Shown here: piece by piece, positions 1 through 5,907 of the stretch
Layout: each line of letters begins with the position of its first letter
Numbering within the stretch: position 1 is the first letter of the stretch
Assembly (NCBI GenBank): GCA_039916225.1
Contig: JBDSLU010000198.1
Span: forward strand, 1 to 8,724
Source: JBDSLU01 sp039916225
GTDB taxonomy: Bacteria > Acidobacteriota > Vicinamibacteria > Vicinamibacterales > Vicinamibacteraceae
Length of the DNA stretch: 8,724 bases
Direction of reading: 5' to 3'
Translations under genes and position numbers: made by a program
Notes under the pieces: generated by a model
What the model was told of the DNA's origin: nothing
Database searches by the model: none
Seen by the model: only the letters and a program-made list of their open reading frames with translations

Positions 1-168
1 GTCATCCACAACGACCTGAAGACCGCGGACGGCGAGTTCGACATCTTCCAGAAGACGACCGCCGCCGACGTCCAGCGCGTCGCCAAGACCTACTTCACCC
101 CGGCGACGCGGACCATCATCACCATCCTGCCGCGTCCCAACGCGCCGACCGCCGAGGCCAGCCGATGA
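1..168 (+). CDS. M16 family peptidase, C-terminal tail (partial)
   Basis: Only the last 55 codons are in the window, read in frame 1 to a TGA at 166-168. The piece VQRVAKTYFTP followed by a hydrophobic strand (TIITILPRP) is the usual end of an M16 (pitrilysin/insulinase-like) C-terminal domain. The next gene starts inside the stop codon (ATGA) and encodes a second M16 protein without a zinc site, so this upstream gene is probably the zinc-bearing catalytic partner of a heterodimer. That role is an inference, because the HxxEH region lies outside the window. The protein is presumably exported, like its partner. Confidence 0.8.
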   Translation, partial: VIHNDLKTADGEFDIFQKTTAADVQRVAKTYFTPATRTIITILPRPNAPTAEASR

Positions 169-1685
169 TCGCCCGGCTGGCCCGTCGTCTGCGCGAACAC
201 GCGCTGCTCGCGGCCCTGATCGCCGCGGCCCCGGCGGTGGTGTGCGCGCAGTCGGCCGGGTGGCCGTCCGAGCGGCCGCCGCGGGCGCTCGAACCGCATC
301 CGGTGACGTTCCCGCGCTACGAGCTGCGCACGCTCAGCAATGGCCTGCAGCTGGTCGTGGTGCGGCAGAACGAGCAGCCGGTGGTCAACGTCCGGATGCT
401 GGTGCGGGCCGGCTCGGCGCAGGACCCGACCGACAAGCCGGGTGTCGCCGAGATGGTGGCGACGCTGCTCGATCAGGGCACCACGACACGCAGCGCCGCC
501 GAGATCGCCGACACCATCGACTTCATGGGCGGCGGGCTCGGCATCGGCGCCGCCACCGACTTGTCGTTCGCCAACACCATCCTGCTGCAGAGCAAGCTCG
601 ATGAAGGCCTGCAGCTCCTGGCCGACGTGATCCGGCGGCCGGCGTTCTCGGCGGAGGAACTCGAGCGGCAGCGCGAGCAGCTCCTGTCGGCGCTGAAGGT
701 GAGCTACCAGGACCCGGACTACGTCGCCGGTGCTGTCGTCGAGCGGCTGATCTTCGGCTTCCATCCCTACGGCAAGCCGGGCAACGGCACCCCGGAGTCG
801 GTCGCGGCGCTGACCCGCGACGACCTGGTCGCGTTCCACCGGCAGTGGTACCACCCGAATAACACGCTGATCGCCATCGTCGGCGACGTCAGCGTGGACA
901 CCGCCGCCGCGGCGGTGGAGAAGGCCTTCGGCGATTGGGCGCGGGGCAGCGTGCCGGCGACGGCGACGAGCGAGCCGCCGGAACCGACGCGGCGTGTCGT
1001 GGTCGTCGATCGGCCCGGCGCCGTGCAGACCGAGATCCGCGTCGGGCAGCTGGCGATCCGCCGCGACCACGCCGACTACATGCCGCTGAACCTGGCGGTC
1101 AAGATCCTCGGTGGCGAAGGCGGTAATCGCTTGCAGGGCGTCCTGCGCTCCGATCGCGGCCTGACCTACGGCGCCTCGGCCGACATGGACGCCTACCAGC
1201 GCTCGGGGGCGATCGTCGCCGACACGGATACCCGCACCGAAACCACCGTCGAAGCGCTGCGCCTGACCGTCGACGAGTTCATCCGGCTGCAGCAGGAGGC
1301 CGTCAACGAGCGCGAGCTCGACTCGGCGCAGGCGTTCCTCGCGGGCAACTTCGCCCTCACCATCGAGACACCGGACGCCATCGCGCTGAAGGTGTTGAAC
1401 GCGATTTTCTACGGCCTCGAGCTGAAGGACCTGCCCGAGTACCCGCAGCAGGTGTATCGCGTGACGACTGAAGACATCCAGCGGGTGTCGCGCGCCTACC
1501 TGCGGCCCAGCCGCCTGGCCGTCGTGCTCGTCGGAGACGCCTCGAAGTTCGTCCCGGAGCTGAAGAAGGCCGGCTTCGACAACTACGAGGTCGTGCGGCT
1601 GGACGAGCTCGACCTCTCGGCGGTGAACCTGAAGCGCGTGCGACGCGCCGCTGCCGCTGCGCCCGCGTCGCCGCCGGCGCGATGA
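165..1685 (+). CDS. M16B peptidase-like protein, non-catalytic partner subunit
   Basis: This 506-residue protein has an N-terminal signal peptide (hydrophobic core about residues 13-28, likely cleavage near VVCA-QS), so it should act in the periplasm. Two M16 halves follow, about residues 50-260 and 275-480. In active members the first half carries HxxEH within a G-x-A-H-x-x-E-H pattern; here the equivalent stretch is GVAEMVAT (93-100), with the metal ligands and catalytic Glu replaced by E96, A99 and T100. The second half keeps the motif LRSDRGLTY (327-335), the R/Y signature that non-catalytic M16B partners contribute to substrate binding. It overlaps the preceding M16 gene by 4 nt, which suggests a 1:1 heterodimer, and overlaps lpxB by 4 nt. 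The C-terminal tail is Ala/Pro-rich and probably disordered. The ATG in the ATGA overlap is the preferred start because the signal peptide begins there. Confidence 0.88.
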   Translation: MIARLARRLREHALLAALIAAAPAVVCAQSAGWPSERPPRALEPHPVTFPRYELRTLSNGLQLVVVRQNEQPVVNVRMLVRAGSAQDPTDKPGVAEMVATLLDQGTTTRSAAEIADTIDFMGGGLGIGAATDLSFANTILLQSKLDEGLQLLADVIRRPAFSAEELERQREQLLSALKVSYQDPDYVAGAVVERLIFGFHPYGKPGNGTPESVAALTRDDLVAFHRQWYHPNNTLIAIVGDVSVDTAAAAVEKAFGDWARGSVPATATSEPPEPTRRVVVVDRPGAVQTEIRVGQLAIRRDHADYMPLNLAVKILGGEGGNRLQGVLRSDRGLTYGASADMDAYQRSGAIVADTDTRTETTVEALRLTVDEFIRLQQEAVNERELDSAQAFLAGNFALTIETPDAIALKVLNAIFYGLELKDLPEYPQQVYRVTTEDIQRVSRAYLRPSRLAVVLVGDASKFVPELKKAGFDNYEVVRLDELDLSAVNLKRVRRAAAAAPASPPAR

Positions 1686-2839
1686 CGCGCGTCTTCATCT
1701 CGTGCGGCGAGGCGAGCGGTGACCTCTACGCCGCCGCCCTTGCCGAGGAGTTACGCCGCCGCGAGCCCGGGATCGAGATCGTCGGCTTCGGCGGGCCGCG
1801 CCTGGCTGCGGCCGGCGCGACGCTCTACGAGGACTATCGCCACTACAGCGTGACCGGCCTGGCCGAGGTCGTGAAGCAGCTGCCGCGGACCTACCGGCTG
1901 TACCGCCGGCTCGTCGCCGAAGCGCGCCGCACGCCGCCCGACGTCTTCGTGCCCATCGACTTTCCCGACTTCAACTTCCGGCTCGGCGGATCGCTGAACG
2001 CCGCCGGCGTGCCGGTGGTCTACTACGTCGCGCCGCAGGTGTGGGCGTGGCGTGAAGGGCGCATCCAGACGATGCGGCGCTTCGTCTCGCTGGTGCTGCC
2101 GATCTTCCCGTTCGAGCCGGAGATCTACCAACGCGCCGAGGTGCCGGTCGAGTTCGTCGGCCATCCGCTGATCGATCTGATCCCGCCGCCGGCGGATCGC
2201 ATCGCCGTGCTGCGCGCCGCCGGCCTCGATCCCGAGCGGCCGGTGCTGGCCGTGCTCCCGGGGAGCCGGCACAACGAGGTCGACAAGATCCTGCCGGACC
2301 TCGTCACCGCGCTGCCGCTGCTGGCCGAGCGCGTCCCCGGTATCCAGGCGCTGGTGGCGCGGGCGCCGAACCTCGATGACGCCCTGTTCGCCCCCCTGGC
2401 GCCGGCGCGAGCCGAGGGCCGGGTGCCGATTGCCATCGTCGATAGCCGCGCCGACGACGTGCTCTCGGCGTCCGACGTCGTCCTGACGGCATCCGGCACG
2501 GCCACGGTCCAGGCGGCGCTGCACGAGAAGCCGATGGTCATCGTCTATCGCGTCTCCGAGCTGAGCTACTTCCTCGGCCGCCGCTTCGTCAAAGTCGATA
2601 CCTTCGGCATGGCCAACCTCATCGCCGGCAAGAAGGTGGCGACCGAGCTGATCCAGGACTTCTTCTCGCCCGATCGTGTCGCCGACGAAGTGGCCCGGCT
2701 GTTCAACGACCCCGAGGCCGCCGAGGCGATGTGCGAGGAGTGGCGCGAGGTGAAGCGGCGGCTCGGTGGTGGCGGCGCCAGCGGGCGAGCGGCCGACGCC
2801 ATCCTGCGGATCGCGCGGCAGCGGCGCTCGGGACACTAG
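1682..2839 (+). CDS. lpxB: lipid-A-disaccharide synthase LpxB
   Basis: LpxB (glycosyltransferase family GT19) joins UDP-2,3-diacylglucosamine to 2,3-diacylglucosamine-1-phosphate to give the lipid A disaccharide, at the cytoplasmic face of the inner membrane. The 385-residue length is normal. Family blocks appear in order: ISCGEASGDLY at 6-16; PIDFPDFNFRLG at 91-102, which contains the conserved catalytic-region aspartates; YYVAPQVWAWR at 114-124; VGHPLID at 159-165; LPGSR at 192-196; SGTATVQAAL at 271-280; and FGMANLIAG at 308-316, both belonging to the nucleotide-sugar side. It starts inside the stop codon of the M16 gene (ATGA), so it is translationally coupled to it. Most lpxB genes sit with lpxA, lpxD or fabZ; here the visible partners are M16 peptidase genes. 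The organism therefore makes lipid A and is a diderm. No lesion is visible. Confidence 0.97.
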   Translation: MTRVFISCGEASGDLYAAALAEELRRREPGIEIVGFGGPRLAAAGATLYEDYRHYSVTGLAEVVKQLPRTYRLYRRLVAEARRTPPDVFVPIDFPDFNFRLGGSLNAAGVPVVYYVAPQVWAWREGRIQTMRRFVSLVLPIFPFEPEIYQRAEVPVEFVGHPLIDLIPPPADRIAVLRAAGLDPERPVLAVLPGSRHNEVDKILPDLVTALPLLAERVPGIQALVARAPNLDDALFAPLAPARAEGRVPIAIVDSRADDVLSASDVVLTASGTATVQAALHEKPMVIVYRVSELSYFLGRRFVKVDTFGMANLIAGKKVATELIQDFFSPDRVADEVARLFNDPEAAEAMCEEWREVKRRLGGGGASGRAADAILRIARQRRSGH

Positions 2840-2899
2840 TCTTCGCTCCCGGACGCCTCGACGAGTGAGCATCCCGGGGGATACCCTGAGCAGCGTGGT

Positions 2900-2927
2900 G
2901 CGCAGCCGGATTCTGCCGGCGCTGCGC
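2900..2927 (+). repeat. bulged hairpin 3' of lpxB, possible terminator
   Basis: GCGCA (2900-2904) plus GCCGG (2905-2909) pair with CCGGC (2916-2920) plus TGCGC (2923-2927). The loop is 6 nt and there is a 2-nt GC bulge on the right arm. A TTTT run follows only at 2935-2938, eight bases after the stem, so this is a poor match to an intrinsic terminator. It sits 60 nt after the lpxB stop in a 164-nt spacer (2840-3003) that otherwise shows no gene. Confidence 0.35.
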
Positions 2928-3003
2928 CGCGGCGTTTTCGAGCCGGATCGCGCCGCGCAAACGCGCATTCAAATCGGGCAGGACTGTTGCAATAGGCGGC
3001 GCC

Positions 3004-3189
3004 ATGACGTGGCCGAACATGGCGCGACTCCGCGATCACCTCGACGAACCTTCGGACCCCACCGACGTCGCCAACGTCGGCGTACTCGCCCTCCTCCTCG
3101 TGCTGCTCCTCGTCGCCGGCCTCTCGATGGCGCTCCGCTGGAGCGTCGACGGCCTGCAGGCGCCGCAAGTCGCGACCGCCGCCGAGTGA
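3004..3189 (+). CDS. small single-span membrane protein, unknown function
   Basis: A 61-residue ORF lies between lpxB and the matrixin cassette. An acidic N-terminal part (DHLDEPSDPTD, 11-21) is followed by one clear transmembrane segment of about 21 hydrophobic residues (about 24-44, rich in Leu and Val) and a short polar tail. That organised layout, together with the lack of any better ORF here, is the reason to call it a gene. No strong ribosome binding site is visible; AGG at 2994-2996 is the nearest purine run. A weak TTCAAA / CAATAG promoter-like pair lies upstream at 2968-2995. I do not recognise the family. It could be a membrane anchor or a small accessory subunit, or a chance ORF. 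Confidence 0.5.
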   Translation: MTWPNMARLRDHLDEPSDPTDVANVGVLALLLVLLLVAGLSMALRWSVDGLQAPQVATAAE

Positions 3190-3225
3190 CCACGGTTTCC
3201 GGCCGTCGGGAAAGCGTGGCACGGC

Positions 3226-3234
3226 TGGTAGAGT
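3226..3234 (+). promoter_or_regulatory. extended -10 box of a possibly leaderless promoter
   Basis: TGG-TAGAGT matches an extended -10 element (TGn plus a TATAAT-like hexamer). It ends 5 nt before the ATG at 3240, so transcription would begin at or next to the start codon. That agrees with the absence of a Shine-Dalgarno sequence there. No good -35 box is visible. This is read by eye and not proven. Confidence 0.4.
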
Positions 3235-3239
3235 GAGCC

Positions 3240-3842
3240 ATGCTCCCATCCCGGATGGCCCGGTCAGGCCGCGCGCGCCTCGCGATGGCCGGCCCGACGC
3301 TGGCCCTTGCCGTCGCGTTGGCCGCGGCGACTTCCAACTCTCTCATCGCCTCCGTCACGCTGCCGGCCACCGTGGACGAGCTGGCCGCCGAGGCTGACGC
3401 TGTCGTCCATGTCCGCGTCGCGCGGGTGGAGGCGCGGCAGGCCGCCGGCACGCTGCGCGTCGAGCGCCTGCTCACGCTCGACGTCTTGCGCACGCTGAAG
3501 GGCGCGCCGGGCGGGGTGGTGCAGCTAGTGTTGCCCGGGGGCACCTTCGGCCGCTATCGGACGGTCGTGCCTGGCGTACCGGACGTGGCCGACGGCGACG
3601 AAGCCGTCGTCTTCCTGCGCGGTGCCGGCACCTCCGCGCCCCGGCTGGTGGGGTTCTCGCAAGGGTTCCTCCGCGTGCGCATCGATGCGGCGACGGGGCA
3701 GCGGGTGGTCGGTTCGTTTTCCGCGGCCGGCGCCGACGGGCCGATCGTCCGCGGCGCCACCGGCCGCGGCCCGCAGCCGCTGGCGCGGCTCGAAGCGCGG
3801 ATCGCCCAGGTCGTGCTGGCACAGGTGCGGGGGCGCCGGTGA
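3240..3842 (+). CDS. secreted protein of an uncharacterised matrixin-linked family
   Basis: This 200-residue protein has a basic N-terminus and a hydrophobic stretch (about 18-37) typical of a signal peptide, so it is probably periplasmic or secreted. The mature part has a recognisable pattern: a start such as TVDELAAEADAVVHVRV (44-60), a strand-rich middle with LRTLKGAPGG (83-92), a LPGGT turn (98-102), DGDEAVVFLR (118-127) and GFSQGFLRVRID (138-149). I know this pattern from uncharacterised bacterial secreted proteins often encoded beside matrixins; no activity is known to me and no catalytic motif is visible. It begins a run of three genes joined by 4-nt overlaps. In-frame Met codons at residues 6 and 16 are alternative starts that would still leave a signal peptide. 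A partner, inhibitor or chaperone of the protease is possible but unproven. Confidence 0.72.
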   Translation: MLPSRMARSGRARLAMAGPTLALAVALAAATSNSLIASVTLPATVDELAAEADAVVHVRVARVEARQAAGTLRVERLLTLDVLRTLKGAPGGVVQLVLPGGTFGRYRTVVPGVPDVADGDEAVVFLRGAGTSAPRLVGFSQGFLRVRIDAATGQRVVGSFSAAGADGPIVRGATGRGPQPLARLEARIAQVVLAQVRGRR

Positions 3843-4831
3843 ACCGGGCCATCGTCCTCTGTGCCGCGCTGGTCGCCCTGGCGACCGCGCCAGGCGCCGC
3901 CTATATGCGCTTCGGGCTGACCATCAACGGCACCAACACCATCCTGCGCTGGCCGGGCGCGATCCCGTATCGCGTCAGCGACGCCGATCTGGCCGAGGGC
4001 ATCAGCGCCAACGCCCTCGACCAGGCGCTGCAGCGCGCCTTCGGCGCGTGGGAGTCGGTGGCCTCGGCCAACGTCCGGTTCACGCGCCAGGGTTTCACGT
4101 CCGGGCGGCCGAGCGACGACGACAGCAGCAACGTCTTCGGCTTCGAGCGCCGCGCCGATCTCGAGCGCACGCTGGCCGTGACGAGCTACACCATCGACAT
4201 CATCAACGGCGCCTTCGTCGAAGCCGACGTGCAGTTCAACGCCGCGCAACCGTGGTCGGTGGCCGAGGGCGGATCGACCACCGGTTTCGACCTGCAGGCG
4301 GTGGCGCAGCACGAGATCGGCCACGTCCTCGGCCTCGGCCATTCGGCGATCGGCGAGACCGAAGTCGCGGGCACCGGCCGGCGGCTGATCGCGTCGGGGG
4401 CGGTGATGTTCCCGATCGCGTTTCCGCGCGGCAGCGTCGAAGGCCGGACCCTGCGCAGCGACGACATCGCCGGCGTCAGCGATCTCTATCGACCGCCGAG
4501 CGGCGGGCCGCCGCTCGGCGGCCTGTCGGGCCACGTCCGCAGGGACGGCCACGGCGTCTTCGGCGCGCACGTCGTCGCCTACGGCCTCCGCGGCGGCCAG
4601 ATCGTCGGCGGTTTCTCGATCAACGACGACGGCGAGTACGCGATCAGCGGCCTCGAGCCCGGGTCGTACGTGGTCCGTGTCGAGCCGCTCGACGACGGCG
4701 ACGTCGAGAGCTTCTTCGAGGACACGCGCCACGTCGACGCCGACTTCGGCGTGACCTACTACAGCAAGATCGCCGTCGCGCCGCGCAGCGGCGTGGCGAC
4801 CGACATCGACATCACGGTGCGGGCGCGATGA
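3839..4831 (+). CDS. secreted matrixin-type zinc metalloprotease with C-terminal beta-sandwich domain
   Basis: This 330-residue metzincin protease of the M10 (matrixin) type has a short signal peptide (1-20, likely cleavage PGAA-YM). The catalytic domain runs to about residue 215 and contains HEIGHVLGLGH (158-168): three zinc-ligand histidines H158, H162 and H168, and the general base E159. The Met-turn is at AVMFP with M190. There is no obvious cysteine-switch propeptide, so activation must differ from animal MMPs, or the enzyme is made active. A Gly/Pro-rich linker (about 217-226) leads to a domain at about 227-287 ending YAISGLEPGSYVVRVEPL, the pattern of carboxypeptidase-regulatory or Cna-B-like beta sandwiches that often mediate adhesion or binding. 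The start is a GTG overlapping the previous stop (GTGA). The downstream gene overlaps by 4 nt. The substrate is unknown. Confidence 0.88.
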   Translation: MNRAIVLCAALVALATAPGAAYMRFGLTINGTNTILRWPGAIPYRVSDADLAEGISANALDQALQRAFGAWESVASANVRFTRQGFTSGRPSDDDSSNVFGFERRADLERTLAVTSYTIDIINGAFVEADVQFNAAQPWSVAEGGSTTGFDLQAVAQHEIGHVLGLGHSAIGETEVAGTGRRLIASGAVMFPIAFPRGSVEGRTLRSDDIAGVSDLYRPPSGGPPLGGLSGHVRRDGHGVFGAHVVAYGLRGGQIVGGFSINDDGEYAISGLEPGSYVVRVEPLDDGDVESFFEDTRHVDADFGVTYYSKIAVAPRSGVATDIDITVRAR

Positions 4832-5532
4832 GCGCACCCACGGGGAGCGCCGTCCGCGCGATCGCGGCGGGACTGCTGTGCGTGGCCGCGCTCGCCCTGC
4901 CACGCGCGGCGGCGGCGCAACCGCGGCTCGACGTCACCGTCAGCGGCGCGTGGTGGGACGGCTACGAGCTGGGACAGCGACGCGCATCGATTACCGGGCC
5001 GCAGGCGCCGACCGGTGCGGCGGTCACGCTCTTCGATACCGGCGTGGCCATCCTGCCCGGGCCGGGGGCCGAGCTCCGACTCGGCTGGCGTGTTTTTCGT
5101 GGCGTCTACGCCGAAGCCACCGGCGGACTGGGCGTGAACACCATCGAGGCGCGCATCACCGGCGACATCGAGCAGGCGCCTGCGATTACCGTGTCGTCGA
5201 CGCTGACGCAGATCACGATCGAAGGCGGCGCACTGATTGAACTGCCACCGCTGCGACTATCGGTTGGGAACTTAGTTCCCTTCGTCGATGGCGGCGCCGG
5301 CTATCTGCGTCAGGTGCACGAACAGCGCGTGCTGATCGAAACGGGCCGGACCTTCTACGCCGGCGCCGGTGTGAAGTGGCGATCGGCCGTGTCGCGTCCG
5401 AAGGGGCTCGTGCAGCGACTCGCCGTGCGTGCCGACGCGCGCCTCGTGTCGCGCAGCGATGGCGTCGACGTGGACGACAGCCGGCGCAATTACATTACCG
5501 TCAGCGCTGGCGTGGGTGTACGGCTGTTCTAA
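4828..5532 (+). CDS. outer-membrane beta-barrel-like protein
   Basis: This 234-residue protein has a signal peptide (hydrophobic core about 11-24, cleavage likely AAAA-Q after residue 30). The mature chain is made of alternating hydrophobic/polar strands separated by Gly-rich turns, for example VYAEATGGLGVN, FVDGGAGYLRQ, FYAGAGVKW and ITVSAGVGVRLF. It ends in Phe, the C-terminal signature of proteins inserted by the BAM complex. The size would suit an 8-10-stranded OmpW/OmpA-like barrel. The reading frame stays open far upstream, through the two preceding genes, but the ATG in the ATGA overlap gives the signal peptide and is clearly the start. As the last gene of the protease cassette it could anchor, export or be a target of the matrixin; none of these is shown by the sequence. 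Confidence 0.75.
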   Translation: MSAPTGSAVRAIAAGLLCVAALALPRAAAAQPRLDVTVSGAWWDGYELGQRRASITGPQAPTGAAVTLFDTGVAILPGPGAELRLGWRVFRGVYAEATGGLGVNTIEARITGDIEQAPAITVSSTLTQITIEGGALIELPPLRLSVGNLVPFVDGGAGYLRQVHEQRVLIETGRTFYAGAGVKWRSAVSRPKGLVQRLAVRADARLVSRSDGVDVDDSRRNYITVSAGVGVRLF

Positions 5533-5643
5533 TGCGTCTGCCGACGGATTTATAAGACAAACAAACGACGGCACAAGCTCGGCCGCAAATATTCTTTGTC
5601 GACGCTGTTCGCTGCGCCTGTGCGCGACGTTATCAGCAGGTAA

Positions 5644-5711
5644 GTCCGGGGGAATGCAACCAGGGGCCGCTGTTTACAAGGGGGCGGCGGTCCTTGGCAT
5701 TCATCCCGGAC
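5644..5711 (+). other. long structured hairpin, candidate RNA element
   Basis: The outer stem GTCCGGG (5644-5650) pairs with CCCGGAC (5705-5711). After a small internal loop, GAATGC (5652-5657) pairs with GCATTC (5697-5702). After an AAC bulge (5658-5660), 5661-5672 pairs without interruption with 5685-5696. That is 25 pairs in total, closed by a 12-nt loop. Three pairs of the inner helix are G.U when read as + strand RNA (5663/5694, 5666/5691, 5671/5686) and would be A-C mismatches on the other strand. This favours a + strand transcript, either the 3' UTR of the barrel gene or an independent RNA. GATTTTG follows the stem (5712-5718), so a role in 3' end formation is also possible. It matches no RNA family I recognise. 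Confidence 0.45.
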
Positions 5712-5782
5712 GATTTTGTGTACCGTGCCCCGCGTGTGACGATGGCGCGCGGCCTGCCTTGATTCCTACGATTACTCAGCCA

Positions 5783-5904
5783 CTGACACGGGGTGTCAGA
5801 AGCGCCCTCGCCTTCCGTGCTGACACGCTGTGCCAGCACGGAGGACCGAGAGTCTGCGCGGCAGCGCGCGTCGGTCTGCCGCGATACACGGCGGCGGGCG
5901 CCGC
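5783..5904. repeat. array of four consecutive hairpins 3' of xylA
   Basis: Hairpin 1: CTGACAC (5783-5789) / GTGTCAG (5793-5799), loop GGG. Hairpin 2: CCGTGCTG (5815-5822) / CAGCACGG (5834-5841), with an inner CAC/GTG helix after one A/C mismatch and a GCT loop. Hairpin 3: CGCGGCAG (5857-5864) / CTGCCGCG (5876-5883). Hairpin 4: GCGGC (5891-5895) / GCCGC (5900-5904), just behind the xylA stop codon. CTGACAC recurs in hairpins 1 and 2. None is followed by a T run on the minus strand, so they do not look like standard terminators. A REP-like (repetitive extragenic palindrome) cluster is an alternative. Confidence 0.55.
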
Positions 5905-5907
5905 TCG

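Larger units (their letters stand above)
5533..5907. other. convergent intergenic region without a gene
   Basis: These 375 bp lie between two genes that converge. The first 60 bases are notably richer in A/T than the flanks (TTTATAAGACAAACAAACG) and hold only a 4-bp hairpin (5535-5546) followed by ATTTAT, a weak candidate terminator for the barrel gene. ORFs crossing the region have no recognisable protein pattern. The remainder holds a 68-nt hairpin (5644-5711) and four consecutive shorter hairpins (5783-5904), listed separately. Confidence 0.7.

Noticed and set aside
1751..2968. 405-codon minus-strand ORF opposite lpxB
   Set aside because: Shadow of lpxB, which shows every GT19 block; the antisense product is compositionally odd and unrecognisable.
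3217..3232. TGGCACG resembling the -24 box of a sigma-54 promoter
   Set aside because: The -12 part reads GTAGA and lacks the essential GC, and the start codon would be too close.
3554..4903. 449-codon minus-strand ORF opposite the matrixin gene
   Set aside because: Low-complexity Arg/Ala/Asp-rich product with no family pattern. It mirrors the third-position GC bias of the real + strand genes.
3622..5532. 636-codon + strand frame ending with the barrel protein
   Set aside because: The first 400 codons are Arg-rich out-of-frame readings of the two preceding genes. The signal peptide and the ATGA overlap place the real start at 4828.
5570..5640. Possible integron attC-like site ending CGACGTTATC
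   Set aside because: No complementary RYYYAAC arm pairs with the GTT end, and there is no cassette structure or integrase nearby.
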